From Conoideocrella luteorostrata (lineage: Eukaryota; Ascomycota; Sordariomycetes; Hypocreales; Clavicipitaceae), in assembly GCA_032433595.1 (NCBI GenBank), contig JASWJB010000004.1:186001-250000 (forward strand): a stretch of DNA of 64,000 nucleotides. The letters are read 5' to 3'. A program made the translations under genes and the position numbers. A model generated the notes under the pieces. The model saw only the letters and a list, made by a program, of their open reading frames with translations. It had not been told where the DNA came from and did no database searches. How positions within the stretch are numbered: position 1 is the first letter of the stretch; every line of letters begins with the position of its first letter. Positions 47,648 through 59,035 of this stretch are shown one piece after another.

Positions 47648-49091
47648 GTTGAAAGGAACCTCGATCGAGGACGACAAAGTTGAATAGAGTGGGAAGGCGG
47701 GCGGCAGGAAAGAAGAGCAATGTAGGTTGAAAGGGCGGGGTGTTTGTCCTCTGGCAAACCATCTCTTCAGACGTGCACAAATTAAGCAGATCAGAGTCAG
47801 CGCACGTATGACCCCGCCATGAGACATTCAGGTAGTGTACTCCGCACAGGCTGGACGAGATGGTGGGGTCTCTGGCTGGGCCGCTTCGATAGGGCCACCT
47901 CCTGTGAGCTGCGCTGGCAGTCTGCAGGGTGCATTTAGCAGTAACTAGCAGCTTGACAAGCCACGGGAACCCCAAATTTTGGAGCCGCTTGAAGACACCT
48001 CCGCAGGCCAGCCATCTGCCATGGTGGAGACTGTACATTTCTAAAGAAGGTTGCTGATCGCTCTAGCTACAAGGAAAGTTGAAGATGCGGTCTATATTAT
48101 ACGTCGCTGAAGTTCTGTCAGCTGAGTCGGTGTAAATGTAGAATGATGATAACTTAGGGAGGATGCGTCACGAGGATTTAGCGGCTGGATAAGGCAGTAA
48201 GCCATCTCACTAGGTAATCTACTTTCCACATATCTCTTATGCCTAGATGTTTCTTCTCTTCTGTAGATCCCTTCGCCATGTACAAACTTGCGGCTAGGTC
48301 TAAAAAATGTCTCATATGGCTCGTACGCGCGTCCACTGTAGCTAGCAAGGCTACTCTGTTATGACAAATAATTTCTACTCGTATTCGGTGTTAATAGTAC
48401 AGCATAATTGACGGCACGGAGGCCATGCTTGTCAGGGATGGGCGGGCGGTTCACACCCCCCTTTCTTGCTGCTGCAGTCAGCGTCTGTGACCAACAATGA
48501 GCTGCAACCCACCAAGAAAGGTAATTGCCGAATCCAGGCGAACCCGCGAGCAACACTGTAGAGCAGTCCGTCCCTGCCGTATGACGCGATGTGCGTCATG
48601 CATGATCCGTTTATTTAATATTTGATTGGCCACGCAATTTCTCGCACAATCATCTTCAGGCATACGGAGTACATGGACGGCAATTGGTGCATGATTGTTG
48701 GTTGGCTTGCAACCTTATCAACAGCCCTGTGCTGTTTTGCGACCCCACGGTAGAATCGAATTCTGGCCCCACGAACCCGAGAGTGGGCTGTTCCTCGACG
48801 ATCACATTCCGTGACGAAATAATGCACATGTAAGGTGCAGCCTTGTAAACAAGTGTGAGTGATGTAGTATTGCTGTTCGGCAATTCTAGTAGAGCTTTTG
48901 GTCTATTAGCATGAGTGGCACGCCTCCCACATACCTCACAATACACCACCACTACGTCGTGAAGCTTTCTTCATCATTCTTTTCGCCTACTACATCCTTT
49001 AATTCGGCCGGCCCAATCTCTCCCAGAAAGGTGTGCATGGCCCGGATCAACGCCAATAAACTATTCAAGACCTTATAGAAAACTCCACATC
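47648..49091. promoter_or_regulatory. Shared upstream region of SDR (-) and MFS (+)
   Basis: No gene; the frames here are random. The divergent arrangement could allow shared control. ACGGAGTAC lies at 48664. No transcription-factor site can be named with confidence. Confidence 0.4.
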
Positions 49092-51063
49092 ATGACAACT
49101 ACTTCAGCGCCCAGCCCTTCCATGTTGGTCATGTCTAAGGAGGAGCACTTCGCGGGAGAGCAGATTTCTCCCCAGGGCTCCTCTGCCGAAGCATACTCTT
49201 ATCTCCATGGAGGCAAATTCTGGGCCGTAACATTTGCGTAAGTCTCCCCTTCCTAATTTATGTGGTGAGCGTTGCTGATCGATCGCTCCCAGAATGGGGT
49301 TAATATTTCTCCTCGTTACTATGGAAGTTTCAATTGCAACAACCGCACTAGTCGCCATCACCAACGAGCTCGGCGGCTTTAACCGCGCAAGTTGGTTACT
49401 GTCCAGCTATCAGCTAGGCTACGTGGGTAAGTCAGCCTGTTTGAGTATTAAAGTGCGAAATATATCACAAAGTCTAAAAAGGGAATTACAGGTGTCATCA
49501 TTATTTTCTCAAAGTTCAGTGATATATTCGGCCGAAAGCTTGTGCTTTGTATGTCTATCCTGATCTTCATGATTTTCTCAGGAGCTTGTGGGGCTTCGCA
49601 AACTATTGTGCAGCTGTAGGTTATCCAGCTCTCCTTTTGTGGCAAGAAAAACGAATTATTAACTCATGACAGCATTGTTCTCCGGGCTCTCCAGGGCGTG
49701 GGGGGTGGCGGCTGTTTCGCCTTGAGCGCAATTGTTTTGATCGAGCTCGTTCCACCGGAGAAATACGCCAAATTCGTGTCGCATATGAATATTTCAATTG
49801 CATTGGCTTTTATTTTGGGTCCAATCCTAGGTGGCGTCATCAGCTCCCATACAACTTGGAGATGGGTGTTCTTACTCAAGTCAGTAGAATCGTCTCGATG
49901 TGTGTCCTATGTCTGATTGAAACAGTGTGCCGGCAGCTGCGGTTGCCCTCTTGTTGATCTTGCTCGGAATGCCTAAAACCTTTCCGTATGGTCAGTCCAC
50001 AAGTGGCACTCGTGCTCATACTCTACGACATCTATGCCAGAAAGGGGACTTCCCCGGTTCGATACTCTTGTTGTTGTCAACTTTATCACTAGCAGCTGCG
50101 TTTCAAGAGGCTGGTTCGCAGCTGCCCTGGAACTCCCCTGTGGTCATCTCTCTTTTGGTTATATCCGTACTTCTCTACGCCGTATTGCTGCTCTGGGAGA
50201 AACGAGTGACCAAAAAAGATGCCGTGCGCGAGCCTGTGTTGCCGTGGAACTTTTTCACCGACCGGACAAGCATGGGCATTTTTCTGTGCGTATTTCTGTA
50301 CATCTCATCAAGCGGATTGAATTAATAACAAAACTGCGACAGTGGTTTCATTCTGGTTGGGGGACCAATGACAGTTACCGTATTTCAGCTGCCACAACGA
50401 TTCGAGATCATAAATGGGCTCTCTCCCTTCGATGCTGGCGTCAGACTTATTCCATATGGAGCAGCGTTTCCAGTCGGTTGTGTCTTAAGTGCAAATTTGG
50501 CTAGCAAGTTTCAGATACCGGCCATGTTTCTCGTCATATCAGGGGCCGCATTGCAAATCATCGGCTTTGCACTGTTGAGTACAACACCCTCATCTTCACT
50601 GATACCCCCTCGAACGTACGGCTTCGAGGTTTTGAGTGGACTAGGCACCGGAGCTAGTTATCAATGTCTCTATCTCATGATTCCCTTTGTGGTAGCCCCT
50701 CGTGATAAAGGTAATGTTCCTTTCGGTCGTTTAATAGACAGCAGCTAACTGAATCAAGCTGTGGCAATGGGAGCTGCTAATCAATTACGGATGATGGGTG
50801 GTGCTATTTTCTTAGCAATCGCGACAACTATTTTCAACAGTTACACAATGCCCAGGCTGGAGGGTATGGGGATATTGAACTCCAGTTTTAGCGCAGACAT
50901 GGCCCAGACACTCGCAGCTATGTCCAACGACAAACAGCAACAAGTAAAGTCTATAATCTCTGAAGGATACAACTACCAGATGTTGGTGCTTGTTGCTCTT
51001 GCAGCAGTTCAGGTACCGGCTGCTACCCTAACATGGAGGAAGAAGCAAATTCGTTTACCATGA
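49092..51063 (+). CDS. MFS transporter, DHA2-like 14-helix drug/toxin efflux type
   Basis: Seven exons (49092-49237, 49293-49426, 49492-49615, 49673-49879, 49926-50285, 50343-50710, 50759-51063) give 547 residues; every junction keeps frame. After about 45 hydrophilic residues comes FWAVTFAMGLIFLLVTMEVSI, then WLLSSYQLGYVG and motif A, KFSDIFGRK. VLRALQGVGGGG (motif B region with its Arg) and ILGPILGGVIS (motif C, antiporter signature) follow. The second half has a long loop (PFGQ-like, here FPYGQ) and helices up to LPQRFEIINGLSPFDAGVRLIP. These are proton antiporters of the plasma membrane or vesicles, common in metabolite clusters. Export of the polyketide product is inferred from position. 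Confidence 0.92.
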
Positions 51064-53600
51064 TATTCCAAAGCTTTGCATGGCGGGTTTTGAATGTCTG
51101 AACAACGATTCTATCTCAGATTATGGAGCGCGTGGTTGTTTACTAGCTTGTTGTATTCAATCACGAATGTCTGCGAGGTCCCCAAGTTTTGACAATGATT
51201 GATGAGATCGAGGACTAATGTCATATTACAATCATATTAAGAATATTTAGGTCTAGTTGATCTGTCACGGCCAGAAGTGCGAGGTCTCCGACGGACCAGA
51301 TCGAGGGCTCATGAGTGTGTAGATCATGCGCTGGGGCTTCGGAATCGACAGTATAGATCTATTCTCAACCTTTAATTAAGGGAGCGGACTTGCGAGCCAA
51401 TCTACTTGGACTGGCGATGAAACTGATGAACCGTAGTCCTTCTCATCTATAACTATATTGGGTGGATAGATACCAGCATTATTCCAGGTCCAAAAGCATT
51501 GAGCCATGGCCACAAGCCGAATAGTGTATGACTCTAGGAAAATCCAAAAAGCTAGGACTGTTTGGGGCGTGGGTCTGCAGGAACCGCCAACTCTCGCACA
51601 GTAATTGCATCAAAGGAGTTCGCTGTAGCAGCCTGTTCGCGTTGGACGTTTTCTAAACAGATAAGTAGCGCGCAATCCTTACGTTGATAATCGGGATGTT
51701 CCTTTTCTGGCTCCATGATGAGTGCCTCAATAACTTGCGCAGACAAATAGGTTATGAGGCTCCGAAAACGTGTTGTTGAGGTCAAAGGTACCAGACACGT
51801 ACCAGGCTAATGGTGGGCCTGCTTGGCTCCCTGGCAGCCAGGGGGACACTGGTTCCGCGGACTGACAAATGAACATAGGAAGATTTACTTATGGGATGCT
51901 TTGGACGTTTCCTGCCGTGTCTATCTCTGGGATTTGTCCGTACCGAGCATCGTCTCCACCTTCTTCTCACACTTCATGTATCCTTGAGCCAGTTTTCCCG
52001 CTTTTAACCCTTGTATCACTAACGACTTTGACCGAGGTAACCTACACACCTTCAAGTGTTGATGTTGTTGCGTGGAATATGAGACCTAATTACCGCCACT
52101 GGAAGAAGCTCAGTAGGCCTACACTTTTGCTCCGTGGTTGAGCGGCCAATTATTCCGATAAATGTAGCCCTTTGCAAATACAGCCATAAGAGTAACTTCT
52201 ATTATCATAGCAAATAGACAATAAACCAAGCATCGTTTCTCTGCTAGGTTTGATTGGTCGACTGGCTCCGCAGATACATGAGTTGTGCCTATCCGGAATC
52301 CAGGTGTTACCTGCTGGAAGTGCCTTATGGAGCCTAATTGCGCTGCGCGCCTCCAACCGAGGTCGCACTTAGATCTCTAGTGCAGTATCTTAAGCGCCGG
52401 ACCGGCCCCTCTTTTATCGTAACACTAGGAGATGAGGTCGCGACGAACCGCGAAGTCATTATCTCCGCATGCAACCGCAACGTGGAGCCTGATATGTAAT
52501 ATTAACACGGAGCAGATTCCCGGAAAAGGCAGGATATATTGCCTTTCATTATAAGGTAGGGTCCTGCTCCGTTAGTGTGTCCCATAATACGGCTTTCTTG
52601 ATTGTGATATATCACATTACGTACTAACACGCAGCACAGCAACCCCGCACAGTCAACCAATAAGCCTAAAGGGAAAAAAAAACACATTCAACGCTAGGTT
52701 TGGAAGCTTTGCCCCATTAATATACTGTACCAAGATATCACAAGTTAATTATGATAAGGCCCACCCATATCTCGTAGTACCTGCCTATTACTTAATACCT
52801 ACTCAATCGTTTACTAGGCTGAGAACCCATTAAGCGAGATTAGGTGCGTGAAGGTCAAATGCTCTTATGTCAAAGGTTTTAATATACGATAACTGCCACG
52901 CATTTGGAGCATGTTCTTCCTGTGTTGACACTCTGCGAGCGCACCTTTTCCTGATCTTCTTCATTTCCTTCTTCGGCTTTGGATACTGATTGAGTCGTTC
53001 CAGTTAGTTGTCAATATACTCGCTAGCACTGTTACAAAACCTCAGTTACAACCTCTCTTTCTTTATTCAATCAACATACCTTGCCTCACTACTCACTAGG
53101 GTGAATAGCCCGACCGCTATACCTCACCCTAGACCCTAGACTGATTTTCTACGGCATCCTGTTAGCTGCCGTCATTGACCAGGATCTGTACCCGATAATT
53201 TTCTGGAGATTCTGTATCAGCTTGAATACGTACGGTCGCGGCCAAATTATCTGGCTCTGGTGTACACTCCTAAGGACTAGGACTCAAGGCGCATGCTTCG
53301 TAATCCCCCGAGTCAAATTTCCAGGATTCGTCCTTTTTCCTTAAATTAGACCGCATTTTTTTTAATCCGTAGTCAATCAGCGTCTGTGGTGGTTTCCTCC
53401 GAGTGTGTGCCACTCCAAGCACGCTAGGAGAGCGTAGTTGTCCTTGACTGGCAGTTTCCAAGCGGATATGTGTACTACAGCAACCCTTCATCAGAAGGGT
53501 TCAATTGCGAAATCTAGAGACACGTTATCACGATTTATGTTTCTGCTTCTCCAGCCATTAATGGCTATGACGGCTTGTGGACGGGTCGTATATGCAGACA
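51064..53600. other. Gene-poor stretch
   Basis: A 77-codon minus frame (51785-51552) and an adjoining one (51970-51782), separated by a GTACGT near 51800, could be two exons of a small gene, but no domain is seen. Around 53030-53140 a pyrimidine-rich end followed by GGTGAATAGCCCGAC resembles an LTR boundary; this is only a suggestion. Confidence 0.35.
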
Positions 53601-53821
53601 ACTCCGGATGTGTGGATACAAGGGCTGTGAGAGAAAGGTTACGTGGCTTCTGGGCCTAAGGCAGGAACTCAGGACGGGCGTGTCTCAGATTGTAGGGGTA
53701 CTTAGAGAGGGATTTGGACGAGGCCGTCAGACGAGGGATTTTACATCCATCATCACAGTAACACAGCTCTTCCCATCAATACGAACAAATTTGAACCTCT
53801 CCTATCAATTCTAACAACAAC
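53601..53821 (+). repeat. TATA-bearing dispersed repeat, copy C
   Basis: Closest relative of copy B (25641-25840), with the same block order over about 210 bp. The TATTTATA of copy B corresponds to ACTTAGAG here, so the TATA-like core has been lost. Confidence 0.75.
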
Positions 53822-54014
53822 TGTCTCATTTATTCCATGTCTTTAGAATCAGATCGCAAACTAGTACCTGTCCAGATGATTTTATTCTTTATTCAAAAAT
53901 GTGTTTTGTCTAAATTACGATTAAACTTCAAAAAAGGGTCAAAGCTCATAAGAGGAGTGCGGCGTAAATGTTGGGTTCATAGTGTCCATGCCAGAACTTC
54001 TCCGCTGATAGTAC

Positions 54015-55304
54015 TCAAGGAAGGTACGTCTTCAGTAGATCGTTATAGTACTTAAACGCAACACCATTGGGAGGCTCAAACGAAAACATGTAGCCCTCCC
54101 ACCACGGACCAGCAGCCCACCAAAGAGCACCCAACCATACATCGCTGTTCTCTTGAAGATGGTCTAATAATCCGACGATGGCCTGCTTGCACTGTGGATT
54201 TGCGCCGCCGGCAAACTCGCCAAGAACGCCGACTTTTTTGTTATCGCGAAGCCAACGAGTGGCACTCAACAGACGTTCTCTGCCGATAGTGCCAGTCATG
54301 CATACGTCTTGGCTACCGGAACCATCCCCATCTAGATACTGGTGCATTTGATAGATGATCTTATCTTGCGGGTCCGTCAAATATTTCAAGTTATCATTCT
54401 TTGAGGCCCATTTCCAGGCGCCGCTCCAGGAATTACCTTCAACCATGATAAATTGGGCAGTGGCTCCGGAAGCTCTAATGCCGTCAATAGCAGCCTGGTT
54501 AAGCTTAAGGACGAGATCCTGATCTATATCGTGAAACTCATTGTTTGTATCAAAAATAACTTTTTCGTTGTCGTGAAAGGCGCTAGCGAGATTTCTCCAG
54601 AATGTTCCAAAGGCGCCTATGTCGAAGACATCAGGGTGGCTATTGAAGCACTCTGTCATCCACTTCCAAGATCTCGTAAATGCATTGTCGTCGTTGATGT
54701 TATAACGGCCAAAATTGTGGGGTTCAATGATAACATGCTTTCCTTGTCTGGTGATGAACTCTACAATGTGAGTTAAGTTGTTGAGATAGTCAGTACTGAG
54801 GGATGAAGTCATTGAAGGGTAAACCATTCGTTCCATCGCAAAGGGAATGCGAAAGATGTTGTAGCCTTCGTTAATCAGAGCCTTGTGAAGTGTCAGCACA
54901 GAGGTCAGAGCTCCTTAAAAGAGGATAATACTTACACCAATGGAGTTCACATCGGGGAACCGAAAGTCCACTCCCCAAACGCCGGGATACTTGCCTTTCC
55001 CAAATTCGGCTACGCTCTCGCTCATACCCAACCACTTGAGCTTTTGGGCAGAACCACGCCGCATAAGGTTGTTTTGCGTCCCCGTTGCCGCTGCAGGCGC
55101 AGCGACACTCTCAGATTGGTGTTTACCAGAAACGGTAATTCTATGAAGACCTTGGCCAACATTGTCATTGTTAAGAGCACAAGCATAGCCGCTGGTACAG
55201 GAGGTACTCGGACCGGACCAGTTTTGGCCGCGGTGTTGGGAATATGCTCCTGCATGGCCCAGTGCCTCGCTAGCAAAAGCTAGCAAGAATAGTATGTACC
55301 TCAT
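54015..55304 (-). CDS. GH5 endo-beta-1,4-glucanase with degenerate N-terminal CBM1
   Basis: Exons 55304-54936 and 54881-54015, with a 54-bp intron (GTAAGT, branch GCTGAC, ACAAG), give 411 residues. A signal peptide (about 1-16) is followed by a module aligned to a fungal CBM1 ([15 protein letters not shown]), a Ser/Ala/Thr linker (about 55-80) and a GH5 domain. [23 protein letters not shown] opens the domain and [19 protein letters not shown] and [10 protein letters not shown] follow. The acid/base is Glu238 (DTNNEFHD) and the nucleophile Glu345 (LGEFAGG). It resembles secreted GH5_5 cellulases that hydrolyse internal bonds of cellulose. In the CBM1 the first Cys is His (QHRG for QCGG) and the last Cys is Gly (GQG), so both usual disulfides are broken. 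Confidence 0.92.
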
Positions 55305-56853
55305 ACTTTAAGCGGAGGGCTTTCGCAATTGAATGACATAAAACTTAGCGTACGTAGCGATTGGGATGCTATGGAAACTTATGTTAGTTGAGGATGTCGA
55401 AATTGGCGACTTGATCTTTTTTTATAACGATATTAAAAAGTTTTTCCAACAAGCCTCACTCTGCCTTAAACTTATCATTGGTGATTGACATGTCCGTAGT
55501 CGAATAACTCTCCGGCCTTATTTGCTGTCCGGCTATAATCCAAGTAAAATGCCCCATCTGAACAAAAAGCCTTTGCGCCGGTCTTAAATATTCCGGTCAA
55601 ACAGTTCTTATGTCCACTTTTTAATGCGTGCAACTAGAGTCGCGAAGTCGGTAGGATCGGCCCTCCACTGGTGAGGCTCCACTGGTGTAGGCGGAACCGA
55701 TATTCTTCTGGAGTGATATGCAGGGCTGCTCGAGTCCATAACAGGCGAGCAAGTCTCTAACCATACGCCTTGACCCTTTTAAAAAGGTAAGGGGCGTTGG
55801 TCTGTCTATTAATACCACAACCGTCTTTATCAACAATTAACACACTTCCACCACTGAGGAGTCCTTTCTGAGGAGGTTTTGGTCTCTTTTGGCATTCAGT
55901 CGATAGGTCATGTCCTTGATGGTTCCCTAAATAGTATATGGACGACGCAACGTGCTAAAATAATAGTTTATCCGCTGATATTTAAAATTCCCTGCAGTTA
56001 CTCCGTATTGTCGCGTCTTGCCTTGCTGATTCGAGAAAACCAATGGCTACCTTGTATTATTGTAGTGGGTTTTTTTGGGCCCCAAAAAGCATATCAGCCG
56101 GACTATTCAACCATTGATCGCATCAGTGGGATCGTCTTCCGGGGTAAATACTGACGCGTGGTTTCAATAAATAGTTCTCATTGCTATAAAAGCTACAACG
56201 TCTAGTCCATCCCAGTCAGCTGGTTCACCACACGCACAATAACTATGGAGAAATGACACCCTGGCAAGTCGGAAAGACCGTGCTCGTAAGTGCGCAGGCT
56301 GCTGGATTTCACTTTACGACACGTACAACACTAAAGCAGTATGTAATCGATTACTCTTGCCAGTGACGCTGACAACTGGGCTTTCACTAGTGGTCGCAAC
56401 GGTTACCATTGGCTGATACAAGTTCCGCGCACAGCTCAACCGGTCGACGAAATGATGCGGAACGAAATGAAGTAGCGCTCGTGAACAAGACAAAAAAAAA
56501 AAACGAAACCCCAATAAGTAGATTAAAAATGTCCCGGTCCAATTATACCTAAAGCGGGACTACAAAAATTTCGCCGACCCAAGGAAAAATCAGTGACTGG
56601 AGACAGTCTGTACAGCAACCTTACAGCCCCTCTTTGGCTACGACTGTCGCTGACCGGCTCCATAATTGTCAGTACGGCAGCTAGGAACAATGAGATGTCA
56701 CTCCGAATAAAGGAAAAAGTTCTTGCATTCATATCCAATAGACAATACATTAGACCGTCGGTTATATTCAGATCCCAGCTAATAGTTTGAGCCATCTGGC
56801 GGTACCATAATTCCAATTATACTTATTCATTAACTGATTCCTCCATGTGATAC
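55305..56853. other. Gene-free stretch
   Basis: No supportable gene. A 97-codon minus frame at 56816-56523 could only matter if the membrane protein gene upstream of it is spliced at GTAAGT near 56859, which I doubt. Confidence 0.45.
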
Positions 56854-57651
56854 TTACTGCGAGTTTGAGACATTGCTGCCGCTGCTTTTCGGTCGGTAGA
56901 TATCAACAAGCTTGCTCAGAATCCAAATTTCAGCCTTGAGCTTTACGCTATAGGCGAAAGACTTATATGCTATTTGCAACGTAAACAAATCAAAATATTG
57001 GAGGAGCAAGACAGTCAAGCTGATTAAAACAACAAAAACATTAACCCAGAGCAAGTGCTGACGCATAGTTTGGCTGGTTCCTCCGCGGACGCCATTGACA
57101 TTAAAAATCGAAAAGCAAGCCTTGATATATAGCGCGGACAATCCAATCTCTTGTAAGAAAAACACTGTAACTTCGACTTTTTCGAAAGTGGCTATGATTG
57201 GACCCCATCTTGCCTTGTCTTGCCAAGACGTGCCTATGGCCAGAAAAACAATCATGACTAACTCAAAACCAGCCCCATTGATAACAATGAAAGCCAGCAA
57301 TGGCTTCAGGCGTGAAAAATGATGGCCAAGGAGATGTAATCGAGAAAATAGGACAAGAGACTGCCCTATTACCATCGAGCCCCATCCCACAGCGACAAAA
57401 GGAATGAATATCGCCGGGTTCTTGACGGAGAAAAAATTGGGAAGCGCATAGCCTATTGAATGTAAAGCGATTCCATTGGCGGCTGTGAGAAGACTCCAAA
57501 AGTAAAGTCCTTTCCAGTTTTTGAAGGTGGAAAGCGTTATAATGTTTAGTTCGATCGTATTATACAGGGAGATGAACGTGCAGCCGACCGCGAAAAACGT
57601 GATTGCATTTGAGACGGACTGCTGGAATGGCTCGCTATCGTACTTGGCCAT
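56854..57651 (-). CDS. Polytopic integral membrane protein, DUF7703 type (copy B)
   Basis: A single-exon frame of 265 residues from the ATG at 57651. It aligns along its whole length with the protein at 7283-8353: GLYFWSLLTAANG against GLYFWAFLGSTWG, GQSLVLFSRLHLL against GQSVVLWSRLHLV, EKVEVTVFFLQEIGLSALYI against EKIEVTVFFIQEVGISGLYI, and IAYKSFAYSVKLKAEIWIL against TAYKAFVYSTKLKLEFTIL. About seven helices. It ends soon after the last helix (DIYRPKSSGSN) and lacks the long tail of copy A. A GTAAGT right at the stop codon leaves open a further 3' exon. Function unknown. Confidence 0.82.
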   Translation of the reverse strand: MAKYDSEPFQQSVSNAITFFAVGCTFISLYNTIELNIITLSTFKNWKGLYFWSLLTAANGIALHSIGYALPNFFSVKNPAIFIPFVAVGWGSMVIGQSLVLFSRLHLLGHHFSRLKPLLAFIVINGAGFELVMIVFLAIGTSWQDKARWGPIIATFEKVEVTVFFLQEIGLSALYIKACFSIFNVNGVRGGTSQTMRQHLLWVNVFVVLISLTVLLLQYFDLFTLQIAYKSFAYSVKLKAEIWILSKLVDIYRPKSSGSNVSNSQ

Positions 57652-58376
57652 TATGCAAATGATAGCCCGACTGGGCTGTTAAAGGTCTTGTCGAGGCTCT
57701 CTGAATATATTTCAAAATAGACCATTTGCGGGGGTGGGGGTTAGTGGATTAACATTACACAAAGAGGCGGCTGCATGCTCTTTATTTATGGAGTGTTGGT
57801 TATCCGTTAGGTGGAAGGTGCCGCTGCGTTAAGCACAGCTGATGATAAGAAGGTGAGTGCGTTGTGAGGGCGAAAGCTTGGGGCGTCACACCGGACAGTT
57901 TCCGGGGCAATGTTTCCTACTAACTTTGTGTGATGTTGTTTCGACTTCGGAATAGCAGAGCCAAAACCCACCACATCGTCCCCTCAGCGAATCAAAGAAC
58001 GCCTTAGGAGTGATTGGTCAAACCCTAACGCCAAAGCTAATAGTAACGCCCACCCCACCTTGTTTCAAACGCGGCGCCTATTTTTGAGCCTCCCGTTATA
58101 AATTGTTAGATTGACAATTCAGCACTCTATGGCCATAGAGAGGATATCAAAGAATGTTGCCGGCACCCAGGGCTGCTAAGCCTTGAGTGCAAGCATACTA
58201 AACGATGATTGGAATTCCCGCTGCTGAGACGTTGGGCTCTAAACCCGGGTCTGCCGCCCCTACCTATGGATAGAGTTGTTCGAGAAATGAGCTAGCCACA
58301 TTTGTTTCAACACGATAGATAAGTACTTGAAATGTAAGATTCTAGATGTGAGTAAATGTAGGTTCTATCATTTCAG
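57652..58376. other. Gene-free stretch
   Basis: No gene seen. Contains a G-rich run, GGGGGTGGGGGTTAG, near 57731. Confidence 0.5.
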
Positions 58377-58379
58377 GGA

Positions 58380-58613
58380 GTGTGGCGCATATCTAACGTT
58401 TCAAGGTGTCTCGTCATCATTGCAAGTTTAGTCATCTCATTAGCCATCGCCGAAGAACAGAAAGATCTGTCGCGTCTCCGTCATTCCGCTGAAGAGGTCA
58501 TTAGATTGACAAATGATTACTCCCCATGTATAAGGAGGGGGAAATGGCCAAAGAAACAGAAGAGCTGTACGTATACAGCTCGCCGCGGGTCAAAATGCGG
58601 TGTTATCAAGTGA
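58380..58613 (+). CDS. Possible small secreted basic peptide
   Basis: A 77-codon frame has a good signal-peptide-like start (VSRCLVIIASLVISLAIAEEQ) and a basic C-terminus with three cysteines (SPCIRRGKW, KKQKSCTYTARRGSKCG). It lacks an ATG: the frame opens at GTG 58380 just after a TTTCAG at 58371-58376, so a first exon with the ATG may lie upstream. The frame could also be chance. Confidence 0.3.
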   Translation: MWRISNVSRCLVIIASLVISLAIAEEQKDLSRLRHSAEEVIRLTNDYSPCIRRGKWPKKQKSCTYTARRGSKCGVIK

Positions 58614-59035
58614 AGAGTTCCAACTTTCATTTTACATATCCGCAAATATTTGGCTTGAGAAAAAGTGTAGCTGCTGTAGATAATGAACTTCATAGCAGAG
58701 GTATAGGTAAGTCGCATATGTAACTTCGTTATTAGAGGAAGTATCCTCAATTTCTGGCGGACGGGTGCCGCTTTTGGGAGACATTTTGCTACGCGCTAGC
58801 GGAACCAAGCACACCAAGACGAGACGGATCATTTGTGTGGGAATGATTTTGACAGTGCGCCATCCGTTTAGGCATCCCAGCCCACAAAGAATGCCGAGCC
58901 CTGTGGCGACGAGGGACCTGCTTGCCATTCTCATCGGCGTGACGGCGGATGGCGGTTGCAGGTCCTACTTTCCCCTCACCCGCCATATCGAAGGGCCTGA
59001 ACAGCGTATGCCTCTGATTTTTTTCATTTATTTAT

